Positions 1 through 9,103 are shown, numbered from the stretch's first letter. The stretch: 47,974 nucleotides of DNA from Pyrinomonadaceae bacterium (GCA_022843305.1 JALHNX010000008.1:1-47974); one strand, 5' to 3'. Numbers and translations are program-made. Notes: a model not told the origin generated them from the letters alone.

Positions 1-1
1 G

Positions 2-922
2 CTGACCAACGAAACGATTTATGAACCGTCGGCGCAGACTTTGGCGATGCTTGCCAAAAGCCGCCGACCATCGGCGGCGGCGAAAAATCTGCTGGTTTTT
101 TCAGACCCGATTTTCACGCTCGACGACGCGCGGTTTTCGGCTGAAAACAAATCTTCTGCCGAAAACCCGAATGCGGAAACGGCAAAAACCGAAAGTTTCC
201 GCTTTATCGAATCGTTGAGCGAGCTGCCGCGTTTGTCGTCTTCAAAGGACGAAAGCGAAGCGATAATCAAGATTATCGGCGCGGCGGCGGCGGATAATTA
301 TTCGGGTTTTACGGCGACACGCGAAAATCTGCTCAATCTGAAAACCGCCGATTATAAGATTCTGCATTTTGCGACACACGGTTTGACGAACGAAAAACGT
401 CCCGAACTTTCGGGTGTCGCGCTTTCGGGCTTTGATGAACAAGGTCGAAAATTAGATCAGCTTTTCAGAATTCAGGATATTTACGCACTTAATCTTAACG
501 CCGATCTGGTCGTTCTGAGCGCGTGCGACACGGGCATCGGCAAGGAAATTAAAGGCGAAGGATTGATGAGTCTGAACAACGCATTTTTGCAGACGGGCGC
601 GAAATCCGTCGTGGCGAGTCTCTGGAAGGTCGAAGACGGCGCGACGCTCGAATTGATGAAAAGATTTTACGGCGCGATGGTCAACGAAAATCTGACACCT
701 TCGCAGTCGCTAAGAAAGGCGCAGATAAAATTGCGCGAAAACCCGCAGTATAAATCGCCTTTTTACTGGGCGGCGTTTACCGTGCAGGGCGATTTCCGAA
801 GCGTGCCGAAAATTTCTCGCGGCTACGGTTTTTGGATTTATCTGCTGCCGCTTTTGCCGCTCGCACCGATTGGTTTTTATATATATCGCCGAAGAAAAAT
901 GCCGAAACCCGCTCGTCAGTAA
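2..922 (+). CDS. CHAT-domain protein, C-terminal part (5' end outside window)
   Basis: The reading frame is open from the first bases of the window, so the start lies upstream. CHAT domains are caspase/gingipain-like cysteine peptidases, often preceded by TPR repeats. The signature is complete here: a HFATHG block with the predicted catalytic His (about nt 365-382), then LSACDTG with the catalytic Cys (about nt 514-534), then the SLW and FY..FTVQG blocks typical of the family end. The protein finishes with a hydrophobic segment (about nt 825-885) and a basic RRRK tail, so it is probably anchored in the inner membrane. It converges on an ECF sigma/anti-sigma pair, an arrangement that suggests a regulated stress or signalling protease. 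The substrate is unknown. Confidence 0.9.
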   Translation: MTNETIYEPSAQTLAMLAKSRRPSAAAKNLLVFSDPIFTLDDARFSAENKSSAENPNAETAKTESFRFIESLSELPRLSSSKDESEAIIKIIGAAAADNYSGFTATRENLLNLKTADYKILHFATHGLTNEKRPELSGVALSGFDEQGRKLDQLFRIQDIYALNLNADLVVLSACDTGIGKEIKGEGLMSLNNAFLQTGAKSVVASLWKVEDGATLELMKRFYGAMVNENLTPSQSLRKAQIKLRENPQYKSPFYWAAFTVQGDFRSVPKISRGYGFWIYLLPLLPLAPIGFYIYRRRKMPKPARQ

Positions 923-971
923 GGGTGAATGATCCGGTGAATCTAAAACACTCTGACTGACGTGCGGGTTT
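905..971. terminator. Long-armed inverted repeat between convergent genes
   Basis: Two 16-base arms at 905-920 and 956-971 are reverse complements except for one mismatch. The left arm covers the end of the CHAT gene, and the right arm lies 11 bases before the end of the convergent anti-sigma-like gene. There is no clear T tract. Its position between two gene ends suggests a bidirectional terminator or mRNA-stabilising hairpin. Confidence 0.5.
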
Positions 972-982
972 CTATATTAATT

Positions 983-1795
983 TTATTCCACCGCAAAACC
1001 GTAGCTCGTGCCGTTGTTTAGTTTGATTTGATAATTTCCTTTCGATAAAACCGATTTCGGCAGGATAACTTTCAGTTCCTGACCGCTTTGATTTTGATAA
1101 ACGCGCAAATCGGTTTGTTTGAAAACGGTTTGACCGTTTTTTGTGAGTTCGAGATTAAAAAGCGCGTCTTTCGGCGTTTCCGAAGGCAAAGCGAGGCGAA
1201 ACAAAACATTGTCCGTGAGATTCGCCGCAGTTAATTTTGACGTTTCGGTCGTATCGCGGAAAGTTCCCGAAATCAGGCTTTTGTCCGACAAATTCGCGTT
1301 TTCCGGGGCATTGTTCAAATCCTTCGCGTTCAGCGCGGCGTAATCTTTTTCGATTAGCGACAAACCGCTTGCGTCATAAAGAAAGACGCGCCACCCGATG
1401 CCCGCGAGCATCAAAACTATCAAAACCGCCGCTATCGGACGCAGGTTCAAGGACAAAAATCTTTTTAAGTTTTCAAACCAGCTGTCGGAACTTTTTTCTT
1501 TCCGTTCGCTTTCCGGCGCATTTCCAAAATGGTTTTGCGCGTAAGTTCTAAGCTGTGAGATTTCCTCAAACAATTCGACGCGTGCGGGCGAAGTCAGAAA
1601 ATTTTGTTTGAAAAACTCATTTTCTTCCGCCGTCAGCCCATCATTGAGAAAATCTTCGATGAGCCGTTCTTCGGCAAACAACATTTCTTCATCGAAATCG
1701 GGTTCGGTAAAAATCCGCAAACCGATCTCGTCCGCGTCTTTTTCTGCCGCATTGCCTAATAAGAATTGTCTGATCTTAACGTCTTCCGTTTCCAT
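983..1795 (-). CDS. Putative anti-sigma factor-like membrane protein
   Basis: A 270-residue protein with an acidic helical N-terminal part (residues 1-110, including EERLIEDFLNDG and SPARVELFEEI blocks), one transmembrane helix at about 133-154 (PIAAVLIVLMLAGIGW), and an extracytoplasmic beta-rich C-terminal half. This layout (cytoplasmic helical domain, single TM, outer sensor) is that of an anti-sigma factor, and the gene lies 83 bp downstream of an ECF sigma gene on the same strand. The Cys/His residues of a zinc-binding anti-sigma domain are absent, so assignment rests on topology and context. It is probably co-transcribed with the sigma factor. Confidence 0.6.
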   Translation of the reverse strand: METEDVKIRQFLLGNAAEKDADEIGLRIFTEPDFDEEMLFAEERLIEDFLNDGLTAEENEFFKQNFLTSPARVELFEEISQLRTYAQNHFGNAPESERKEKSSDSWFENLKRFLSLNLRPIAAVLIVLMLAGIGWRVFLYDASGLSLIEKDYAALNAKDLNNAPENANLSDKSLISGTFRDTTETSKLTAANLTDNVLFRLALPSETPKDALFNLELTKNGQTVFKQTDLRVYQNQSGQELKVILPKSVLSKGNYQIKLNNGTSYGFAVE

Positions 1796-1878
1796 TTTAT
1801 TGCCCGAAAACTTTTCTTCTATACATATATGAAAAAAAATCGCCGTTTTAAACTTTATTTTTGAAAAAAGTCTGTTTT

Positions 1879-2460
1879 TTATAATTCTCTTTCATTCAGG
1901 CAGTTATTCATACAGCCGCGCAATATTTTTTTTACCCGTGAGATTGCCGCGTATAATTTTTGTTCACTGAGATTTTGTTCCGCCGCCATTCTTTTTCTTT
2001 GTCCGGCGTGTTCGCTTTTCCCGAAGCTGTAATATTCCAGCAAAAGTCTTCGTTCTTTCGGCGGATGCTCCAGAAGGCACAATTCCAGACACATTGAAAC
2101 CCGACCGTGTTCTTTTACAGAATTACTTTTATCGGCAAATAAAGAATCAACGTCTCCCTCAATCGAAACCGTTTTTTTTCTCTTCCTGAGGTCTTCGTGA
2201 TAAATATTTGCCGCGAATGAGAAGAAATAACAGGAAAAATCGAAGCCTTCGGAAAATCGGGCATCGGGCAGTTTCACGGTTATCCGGTTAAATGTTTCGT
2301 CGGCTAACGCTTCGGGGTCGAAACAGCCGCGAAAGCGAAAAAATTTGATTAATCTTGCGCGGATTTCTTCATATTTTTTTGCCGCTTCGTCAGCATCGGG
2401 CGAAAGATATTCAAGCAGACCGTTAAAATCTTCCGGGGTAATTTCGATTTTTTTTCGCAT
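1879..2460 (-). CDS. ECF-type RNA polymerase sigma factor
   Basis: A 193-residue protein of ECF sigma factor size. Region 2 is visible at about 30-95 (PEALADETFNRIT, then the CYFFSFAANIYHEDLRKRKK core-binding and -10 recognition helix). Region 4 is at about 135-185 (LSEQKLYAAISRVKKIL helix-turn-helix). It directs RNA polymerase to its own promoter set and is presumably held by the membrane protein encoded downstream. The CHAT protease gene facing it is a plausible regulon member. The upstream region is very A/T rich with homopolymer runs, and no promoter could be fixed. The family assignment is firm; the ligand or stress is unknown. Confidence 0.8.
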   Translation of the reverse strand: MRKKIEITPEDFNGLLEYLSPDADEAAKKYEEIRARLIKFFRFRGCFDPEALADETFNRITVKLPDARFSEGFDFSCYFFSFAANIYHEDLRKRKKTVSIEGDVDSLFADKSNSVKEHGRVSMCLELCLLEHPPKERRLLLEYYSFGKSEHAGQRKRMAAEQNLSEQKLYAAISRVKKILRGCMNNCLNEREL

Positions 2461-2950
2461 CGGGGTTTCGCCGGTTAAAGTTTTCCTTACTAAATACTAC
2501 AAAAATTTTGCTTTTTTTGTAATTTCCGATCTTCAAAATCGCTCAAAACCCACTTTTTTGAAAAAAATCAACTTTTTTTTCAAAAAAATGATAGAAAAAG
2601 TTCAAAAAAAGCATATATGTATGTGAGTAATATTTTTTGCGGTTAAGTTTGCTCTTCTGTTTGACAAAAAAGTAAGAAAATTGCGTTTGTCGCCTTATCT
2701 GCCTTTTGGGCAAAGCAGCAGAACCGCGGTTTTTCGACTCGCCACAAAAGGCATTTGAAGTTTCGGCTTTGGTTGGTTTTGGGGTAGATTCCGGCTGAAC
2801 CGAAACTCTAAATGCCTGAAAGATATTAACGAAGAGAATTAAAAAAAAACACGAAGGTTTGCTCTGTTTTATAGACAACAAAACGGTCGGTTTTTATTCG
2901 GACGTGATTACCTTCATCACAATGCAGAAAAATCCCCCTTTCCCCCTTTT
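2461..2950. other. AT-rich intergenic region with an imperfect inverted repeat
   Basis: About 490 bases without a convincing gene. It holds a T6-GA7 / T8-CA7 hairpin-like stretch near 2552-2587, upstream of the sigma gene. It also holds an imperfect inverted repeat with 18-base arms at 2749-2766 and 2800-2817. The open frames here give low-complexity, Lys/Ser-rich translations without recognisable motifs. Confidence 0.4.
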
Positions 2951-2990
2951 AACCGCTAAGGCACGGTTTCAAGCCTTAGCGGTTTTTTTT
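2951..2990. terminator. Intrinsic terminator downstream of murB
   Basis: Perfect 11-bp arms at 2951-2961 and 2974-2984 with a 12-base loop, ending in a T8 run up to 2990. The T run suits plus-strand transcription. The same hairpin lies directly behind the murB stop on the minus strand and is probably used in both directions. Confidence 0.75.
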
Positions 2991-4046
2991 TCATTCGAAG
3001 CCGACAAAAACAGGTTCGGGCGTTAGTTCAATGCCGAATTTTTCTTTGACCTTCGATTGAATTTCGCTTTTCAAAGCGAGAATTTCCTTTGCCGCCGCGC
3101 CGCCGCGGTTTGTCAGCGCAAGCGTATGGCGGGTCGAAAGTCCGGCGTTGCCCCTGCAAAAACCTTTGTGAAAACCGCTTTGTTCGATAAGCCACGCGGC
3201 GGGAATTTTGACGGAATTTTCGTCCGCCTTAAAATTCGGAACGCTTTCAACCCCGAAACCTTTAGCGATTTCCGCGATTTCCGCGAACTTCGCGTTTAAA
3301 ACAATCGGATTTTTGAAAAACGAACCGGCAGAATTTGCGTCCGCTCCGTCTTGCCGGACAAGCATCGCTTTTTCGGCGCGGATTTTTCTGACGGCTTCGC
3401 GGGTTTCCTGCAAAGTCGGTTTTCTGTCACCGAAACATTCGCGTAAATCTTTATAAACGATTTTCGGTTCGCCGCCTTCTTTTAACAGGTAGGTGACGGC
3501 TAAAACAATGAACCGATTTTTGTCGGTCGAATTGAATATGCTTGTGCGATAGGCAAATTTGCAGTCTTTGTTCGTGAGTTCGAGAATTTGATTTGATTTG
3601 CGGTCGAAAACGCGCACGGAAACGATTGTTTCCGAAACTTCCTGCCCATATGCGCCGACATTCTGCACGGGCGTTCCGCCGACAAAACCCGGAATGCCGC
3701 TCAAACATTCGATTCCCGCCAGATTTTGCCGGACGCAAAACTCGACTAATTCATCCCAATCTTCGCCCGCCTGCGCGGTCACGAGATTTTCTTTAAACAC
3801 GATGCCCTTCAAGGCGATTTGCAGAACAAGCCCGTCGAAACCTTCGTCGGCGATCAGAACATTGCTTCCGCCGCCCAGCACAAAAAGGTTAAAACCGTTG
3901 TCTTCGGCAAAGTTAAAGGCTTCGACGACTTGATTTTCGGCTTCGGCGCAAACGAAAAAACGCGCCGCGCCGCCGATCTTTAAAGTCGTCAGCGGCGCAA
4001 GCGGCACGTTTTCCCTGATTTTCAGGCTCTTTTGAGATTCGTCCAT
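2991..4046 (-). CDS. murB: UDP-N-acetylenolpyruvoylglucosamine reductase MurB
   Basis: This FAD flavoenzyme reduces UDP-GlcNAc-enolpyruvate to UDP-MurNAc with NADPH in the cytoplasmic stage of peptidoglycan synthesis. The family signatures are in order: TLKIGGAARFF at the N-terminus, the FAD-binding LGGGSNVL at 57-64, GIPGFVGGTPVQNVGAYG at 117-134, the YRTSIF block with Arg167, AGSFFKNP at 240-247 with the proton-donor Ser242, and PEPVFVG near the end with Glu345. The YRTSIF loop and 351-residue length fit type I (E. coli-like) MurB. The start codon is 5 bases after the stop of the upstream TPR gene, so the two are probably co-transcribed. Confidence 0.95.
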   Translation of the reverse strand: MDESQKSLKIRENVPLAPLTTLKIGGAARFFVCAEAENQVVEAFNFAEDNGFNLFVLGGGSNVLIADEGFDGLVLQIALKGIVFKENLVTAQAGEDWDELVEFCVRQNLAGIECLSGIPGFVGGTPVQNVGAYGQEVSETIVSVRVFDRKSNQILELTNKDCKFAYRTSIFNSTDKNRFIVLAVTYLLKEGGEPKIVYKDLRECFGDRKPTLQETREAVRKIRAEKAMLVRQDGADANSAGSFFKNPIVLNAKFAEIAEIAKGFGVESVPNFKADENSVKIPAAWLIEQSGFHKGFCRGNAGLSTRHTLALTNRGGAAAKEILALKSEIQSKVKEKFGIELTPEPVFVGFE

Positions 4047-4051
4047 AAAAG

Positions 4052-5869
4052 CTAAAAAGGCAGTTTGATTCTATCTTTGACTTCCTTTGTTACCTTTTTC
4101 TTGACTCTTCCTTTAATCTCATTTTCGAGATTACGGGCGAGTGCCGGGTCTAATTTCTTCAACTTTTTAAAGGTCGCGTCCGCGCCTTTTTTGTCGCCGC
4201 TCGCGTTTTGGGCTTCGCCGAGATTGAAGAGTCCCACCGTAAATTTGTCGTTCATTCCGACAACTTTCTGAAATGTCACGATCGCGGCGGCAAATTGTCC
4301 CAAACCTCTCAACGAAACACCGAGTTCGTTGTGCGCGAAATACCAATCATTATTCATTGCGACGGCTTTTTCCAGATTCGGCTTCGCGGCTTCATGTTCG
4401 CCCAAGCCGTTCTGCGCCGTGCCGAGATTGACGTAACCGGCGGCTAAATTCGGATTCATTTCGGTCGCCTTTTGCGAAGACTCTTTGCTGACCGTCAATT
4501 TCGCTTTCGCCTGATCATCGCGCTCCGCCTTCATATCTTCCGCCGCGCCGCGATTATATGCCCACGAAACGTTTGAATAATCAACCGCGTCGCCGCGCAT
4601 TTCGGTCGCGGTTTGCAGACGTTCGCCCGCCTTGTCCCATTTGTTTTCCTTGCCCAGACAATAGCCCCAACTCGAATAAAGTTCGGGATCGTCTTTGACA
4701 TAAACCGCCGCCACCGCGTATTGCTCGTTGGCGCGTCCGTATTGTTCCTGCTGGCGATAGGTTTCCGCCAGATTTGCCTGTGCTTCGCCGTGCGTAGGTT
4801 CGTTCATCACGACCTTTTGATAACTGGCGGCGGCTCCGCCGTAGTTTTCCTGGTTATACTGCGTTACCGCCAGATCGAACATCGCGTCGTTGTAATTCGG
4901 ATTAACCGCAAGCGCTTTTCGATACGAGGCTTCGGCTTCACCTTCTTTCCCTTCGCGGCTGTAAGCCGTGCCGAGATAATAATGCGCTTCGGCATTATTC
5001 GAATCAATGGCGAGCGAACGGTTAAATGAAGCCACCGCGTTCTCGTTCTGATTTTGTTTCAGACTGACAAGCCCGAGATAAAGTTTCGTTTCGGCATTCT
5101 GCGGGTTGGCAGTGTCGGCTTTTTTCAGATATTCGTCCGCTTTGGCAATTTCGCCCTGCCGGTAAAAGGCGATTCCGAGCGGCAGGTAAAGTTCGTTCAA
5201 TTCGGGATTGATCGTCAAAGCGGTTTGATAAGCCTGCGCGGCTTCGCGGTCTTTGTCCAACGCATCGAAGGCTTCGCCCAAACCGGCAAACGCGGCGGAA
5301 TTTTTCGGGTTATTTTTGATCGCTTCATTATAAGTCGGAACCGCCAAAGAAGCGTTTTCCGAATCAACCAGCGCATCGCCTTTTTTGGTTAAGGCTTCGC
5401 TCAAACCGAGTTTGGCGGGCGCATTTCGCGGGTTATATTCGACGGATTTTTTGAAAGCCTCGACGGCTTCGTCCGTTTCGTTACGGTCGAGATGAATTTC
5501 GCCCGCGCCCGCGTAATCATTGGAAGCCTTAGTTTTAGCGGCAACGGTTTTCGGCGCGGTTTTGGCAATCGTTGTCGGTTCAACCGGCTTAACGCGCGTG
5601 CGCGGTTTGTTTTTCGCAACGATCTGCGTTTTCACTTTAGTGCGCGTTTTTTTGCGCTGCGAAACGTTGCGGTTGGCGACAAAATTACGCTTGACCGCCA
5701 CTTTTTTTTGTTTGGCTTTTCTCGATTCACGAAACGTGAAAACGCTCGCGCCGCCCGTAAAATCGTCGTTAGTTATTACATCCTGCGCGAACACGGCAGG
5801 AATATTAAGTAAAAAAACGGTTGAAATTAAAACACCGGAAACAAGTTTTCTGAAGCAAAATTTAGTCAT
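4052..5869 (-). CDS. Exported TPR-repeat protein (paralogue 1)
   Basis: A 605-residue protein with a clear signal peptide (hydrophobic residues 10-27, AFAQ cleavage site). Next come the segment QDVITNDDFTGG and a very basic Lys/Arg-rich stretch (about 45-100). The rest is tetratricopeptide repeats from about residue 118 to near the C-terminus (repeating A..LG/GLGEA, NPKNSAA.AGLGEAF, NNAEAHYYLG). TPRs form helical protein-binding scaffolds, and this one should act in the periplasm or at the outer membrane. It is about 30-40% alike by eye to the neighbouring gene, and both keep the QDV..DFTGG segment after the cleavage site. No catalytic domain is visible. The partner is unknown. Confidence 0.85.
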   Translation of the reverse strand: MTKFCFRKLVSGVLISTVFLLNIPAVFAQDVITNDDFTGGASVFTFRESRKAKQKKVAVKRNFVANRNVSQRKKTRTKVKTQIVAKNKPRTRVKPVEPTTIAKTAPKTVAAKTKASNDYAGAGEIHLDRNETDEAVEAFKKSVEYNPRNAPAKLGLSEALTKKGDALVDSENASLAVPTYNEAIKNNPKNSAAFAGLGEAFDALDKDREAAQAYQTALTINPELNELYLPLGIAFYRQGEIAKADEYLKKADTANPQNAETKLYLGLVSLKQNQNENAVASFNRSLAIDSNNAEAHYYLGTAYSREGKEGEAEASYRKALAVNPNYNDAMFDLAVTQYNQENYGGAAASYQKVVMNEPTHGEAQANLAETYRQQEQYGRANEQYAVAAVYVKDDPELYSSWGYCLGKENKWDKAGERLQTATEMRGDAVDYSNVSWAYNRGAAEDMKAERDDQAKAKLTVSKESSQKATEMNPNLAAGYVNLGTAQNGLGEHEAAKPNLEKAVAMNNDWYFAHNELGVSLRGLGQFAAAIVTFQKVVGMNDKFTVGLFNLGEAQNASGDKKGADATFKKLKKLDPALARNLENEIKGRVKKKVTKEVKDRIKLPF

Positions 5870-6230
5870 AACTACCTCATAAATTCTTAAAAGTTGTTTT
5901 AAAACACCGAAAGATTAGGAACTGAAACCGAATTTATCAATTAATAATTATCAATTATCAATTATTTTTTAGGTTAAGCAACGATTTAACCCTTCAAAGT
6001 TAATTGATATTTGATATTTGATAATTGATAATGCTTGTTTTTTTACGTCTTTCGAGTTTTCAAACAGTTTCTTAAAGTTTCAAGTTCCGACTTTAGACGG
6101 CTTTCGCCGATTGAGTTTCGAGTTAAAATAAAAACTTGAAACACACCTTGCCGCCTAATGCCGGAACTCTGACATTTTTTCAAAAACAACTAATGTAAAT
6201 GCCGAAAACAGCAAACGGCTTTGACATATC
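5870..6230. other. Intergenic gap between the two TPR genes, with inverted heptamer arrays
   Basis: 361 bases without a gene. It includes an inverted pair of 7-bp tandem arrays (separate entry). Downstream, at 6070-6140, are short inverted AAGTTTCAAG/CTTGAAAC stretches. The 3' part (6140-6230) shows nothing recognisable. Confidence 0.5.
5935..6033. repeat. Inverted pair of 7-bp tandem arrays (unit TATCAAT / TTGATAA)
   Basis: Left array 5935-5969 reads as five steps of 7 bp around TATCAAT. Right array 6001-6033 reads as about five steps around ATATTTG/ATAATTG, the reverse complement type. A 30-base spacer contains a small GGTTAA/TTAACC hairpin. The architecture matches the other array loci of the window. 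Confidence 0.7.
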
Positions 6231-8054
6231 TTATTTCAAAATTCCGCCGTTGGTCGCCATTTCGAGCGTCGCCACCAAATCCGGTCGGTTCATTGATTTG
6301 AGTTTTTCGTAGCCTTTTTTGGCTTCTTTCAGGTTATTGCGCCGGTATTCGGTTTCCGCCAGATTATAATACGCGACGGCAAATTTATCGTCCAAATCAA
6401 TCACCTTTTTGAACTGCTTGACGGCATTTTCAAAATCGCCGTTTTTGCGGTAGGCAAGCCCGAGTTCGTTGATCGCCGGAATCCAGTTTTTCTGCAGATC
6501 GCCCGCCGTTTTCAAAGCCGCGATCGAACCTTGAAAATCGCCCAGATCGGTCAGCGTCATTCCGAGATTCAGATTGATCGCCGCCGCGACCTTCGGAATC
6601 GGATTCAATGTATTCGCCTTCATAAACGCATCGCGGGCTTTTCCGAGATTCGTTTTATACTCGGCTTCGTTGCGGTCTTTCAAATTAAACTGCGCGACAT
6701 TGTAATAAGCCCAGCCGAGATTCGTGTAATCGATATAATGCGGCGCGATCGCGGCGGCTTTTTCAAAATTATCAATCGCCGTCTTCCAGTAATTTTTGTA
6801 ACCCGGGGTAGCGGCGCGGCGCGTTGAAACATAACCGTATCGGCTGAAAAGATCGGCATCGTCTTTGATAAAGGTCGTCGCCATCCGGTAGGCGGCAATG
6901 GATTCGTCCCATTTGCCGGTCAAACGATAAACGTCGGCTAAATTGGCGTGCGCTTCGCCGTGCGTCGGTTTTAATTTGATCGCCTGTTTGTAAGCCTCAA
7001 TCGCTTCGGGAAGCTGGTCGCGGTTGAAATATGCAACGCCCAAGTCAAACCACGCGTCGGTATATTTCGGATTCAATTGAACGGCTTTTTGATACGCGGC
7101 TACCGCGTCATTGCCGTTGTTCAGACGGTCGTAAATTTCGCCCAGATAATAATGTGCTTCCGCGTTGTCCGGGTCAAGCTGAATCGAGCGTTTGAAAGCG
7201 GTCAAAGCCTCTTCGTTGCGGTCTTGTTTGTATCTTACAAGTCCGACGAAAAACTGCGTTTCGGCATTGTCGGGATTTGCCGCGATTGCTTTTTGCAGAT
7301 AAGTTTCGGCTTTGGCAATTTCGCCTTTCTGGAAATAAAGCACGCCGAGCGGCGCGTTGAGTTCCGTCAGCTCGGCATCGTAAGACAATGCTTTTTCATA
7401 ACTGGCGATGGCATTGTCAGCATCGTTATTGGCACTGTAAATTTCGGCTAAACCGGCGTGCGCTCCGGCATTTTTCGGATTGCTTTTAAGTGCTTCGTCA
7501 AAAAACATTTTCGCCAAATCATATTTTTCGCCGTTCAACAACTCGCTCCCTTTGCGCGCCAGGGCATCGCTCAAACCGGTTTTCGCATTGTTGTTTTTTT
7601 CGTCAAGCTGAACCGATTCACGAAACCATTCGACGGATTTATCAACTTCGTCACGATTGAGATAATATTCGCCGACACCGGCAAAAATAACGGAAGTTTC
7701 CTGCGGAGTTTTACGCTTGAATTCAACCGAATCGAGTTTTATCGTTTGAGGCGCGACTTCCTTCGATTTTGTGCGTTTCGGATTAATTTTGGCAACGGTG
7801 ACGGTCTGCCGGGTTGTTCGTTTAACGGATTCGAGTTTAGCCTTTTTCGTGCGGGTTACGTTTGTCGTCGCGCGAAAGGCGATTTTCTTCTGCGTCGGTT
7901 TTCTGGAATTCTTAAAAACAAACGCCGATGAGCCGCCCGTAAAATCTTCCGATGTCACAACGTCCTGCGCCCGCAGGGGCAAACCGTTGATTAAAAACGC
8001 GGAAATTAAAACTAAACTAAAAATCCAACTTTGCCGCTGATTTCTTCCTGTCAT
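6231..8054 (-). CDS. Exported TPR-repeat protein (paralogue 2)
   Basis: The start is placed at the ATG at 8054, behind a GAGAG ribosome-binding site. The reading frame continues a further 39 codons upstream, but this start gives an N-terminal signal peptide (WIFSLVLISAFLINGLPLRAQ) and a 607-residue protein. After cleavage it has QDVVTSEDFTGGSSAF, then a basic linker, then TPR repeats from about residue 120 to the end (for example NAGAHAGLAEIY, NAEAHYYLGEIY, KYTDAWFDLGVAY). It is a tandem paralogue of the next gene downstream and has the same architecture. It probably acts as a periplasmic or surface scaffold. Function unknown. Confidence 0.85.
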   Translation of the reverse strand: MTGRNQRQSWIFSLVLISAFLINGLPLRAQDVVTSEDFTGGSSAFVFKNSRKPTQKKIAFRATTNVTRTKKAKLESVKRTTRQTVTVAKINPKRTKSKEVAPQTIKLDSVEFKRKTPQETSVIFAGVGEYYLNRDEVDKSVEWFRESVQLDEKNNNAKTGLSDALARKGSELLNGEKYDLAKMFFDEALKSNPKNAGAHAGLAEIYSANNDADNAIASYEKALSYDAELTELNAPLGVLYFQKGEIAKAETYLQKAIAANPDNAETQFFVGLVRYKQDRNEEALTAFKRSIQLDPDNAEAHYYLGEIYDRLNNGNDAVAAYQKAVQLNPKYTDAWFDLGVAYFNRDQLPEAIEAYKQAIKLKPTHGEAHANLADVYRLTGKWDESIAAYRMATTFIKDDADLFSRYGYVSTRRAATPGYKNYWKTAIDNFEKAAAIAPHYIDYTNLGWAYYNVAQFNLKDRNEAEYKTNLGKARDAFMKANTLNPIPKVAAAINLNLGMTLTDLGDFQGSIAALKTAGDLQKNWIPAINELGLAYRKNGDFENAVKQFKKVIDLDDKFAVAYYNLAETEYRRNNLKEAKKGYEKLKSMNRPDLVATLEMATNGGILK

Positions 8055-8163
8055 TGTTTTTCTCTCAATTAAGTTTCTGACTTTTATTTGTTCGGGAAAA
8101 TCGTTATATTCGATGCAGCCCAACCGTTCAGACGTTTTCCGCCGAATGTTTTTGCTCTCAATT

Positions 8164-8949
8164 TTAATCAAATTCGTTCAGACCTTTAATTTTCGTCATA
8201 AATTTCCGATAAAAACGAATCGGTTTTTTGTTGACGAATTGGCGGTATAAATCGTTTGACTGCAGCGAATAAAGATAACCCTGATAGTTATTCAGGAGAC
8301 GTTCGAGAATCGCTTTATTTTGATGAATCGGAAAATCGCCGATCTCGACCGCAAAAATCTTATCCGGCAGACTGAAGGCGCGGAAATTGACTGAATTTTG
8401 TTTTAGATACGCGATTGCCCCGGCAATCGCATTATAAATAATATTCGCGTCGTCAAACAAAATCGCGCCGTTTTCCGACAGAACGCTCAAACAAAACTTG
8501 AAATCACCCATTACGGCTTCGTCCGTATGTTCGCCGTCAATATAACAGAGCGTGATTTTATCTTTGATTTCCGACGGTTTGACGCTCCGCGTGTCGCCGT
8601 CAATCGCGGTAATCTTTTCAATCTGTTCGGGCGCGACCGTTTTCAGGTTTTCAAGCATCCGCGCCGTCGAATTGTTCCGATAAGTGTAATCAACGCCGCG
8701 TTCGTCGGGCTGCACCAGCGGACGTTTATCAATCGAATAAATTTTCAGACATTTTTCGTCCAAAAGATGCGGCTGAATACTGCCGCCGAGATACGAGCCG
8801 ATTTCGAGATAATTGTAACCTTCGGTCAGTTCACGCGCCGCCAATTGACAGGCAAGCAGCGATTGCTTGTCGTGATCGTTTGTTTGACTACTGATTTTTT
8901 CAAAAAGTTTCAGGTCAAGATTGTTGATAGATTTTTCAAAGCCGATCAT
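8164..8949 (-). CDS. Class I SAM-dependent methyltransferase (Methyltransf_24 type)
   Basis: 262 residues from the ATG at 8949 (an in-frame TTG six codons upstream is possible; neither has a strong ribosome-binding site). The SAM-binding motif I is YLEIGSYLGGS at about 54-64. Then come an acidic end of strand 2 (IYSIDKRPL), DGDTRS, and the LCYIDGEHTDEAVMGDF block, which is typical of the Methyltransf_24 family (class I methyltransferases of glycan or rhamnosyl O-methylation type). LFDDANIIYNAI follows. The acceptor cannot be read from sequence. It lies upstream of the TPR pair on the same strand, 109 bp away. Confidence 0.75.
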   Translation of the reverse strand: MIGFEKSINNLDLKLFEKISSQTNDHDKQSLLACQLAARELTEGYNYLEIGSYLGGSIQPHLLDEKCLKIYSIDKRPLVQPDERGVDYTYRNNSTARMLENLKTVAPEQIEKITAIDGDTRSVKPSEIKDKITLCYIDGEHTDEAVMGDFKFCLSVLSENGAILFDDANIIYNAIAGAIAYLKQNSVNFRAFSLPDKIFAVEIGDFPIHQNKAILERLLNNYQGYLYSLQSNDLYRQFVNKKPIRFYRKFMTKIKGLNEFD

Positions 8950-9009
8950 AAAATTTGGGCAAAGCAAATAATATCACAAGACGGCATCGGAATTTTAATG
9001 CGAGGGGAA

Positions 9010-9082
9010 AAAAGAACCGGCGATTTACGACCGTTTCGCGTATTCATTTTCAGAATATCCGCGAAACGGTCGTAAATCGCCG
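9010..9082 (-). terminator. Strong intrinsic terminator behind the delta-60/FG-GAP remnant
   Basis: Perfect 23-bp inverted repeat at 9018-9040 and 9060-9082 with a 19-base loop. On the minus strand it is followed by a T6 run (bases 9008-9013 read in reverse). It lies directly after the stop codon of the truncated repeat protein gene. Confidence 0.8.
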
Positions 9083-9103
9083 AATCAGTTTCAGCTCAGC
9101 AAA

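Noticed and set aside
2543-2881. Minus-strand ORF of 112 codons upstream of the sigma gene
   Set aside because: Low-complexity, no ribosome-binding site, mostly homopolymer runs and an inverted repeat; no motif.
8055-8171. 39-codon N-terminal extension of the second TPR protein
   Set aside because: It would place the signal peptide inside the protein; the ATG at 8054 has a GAGAG ribosome-binding site and yields a normal signal peptide.
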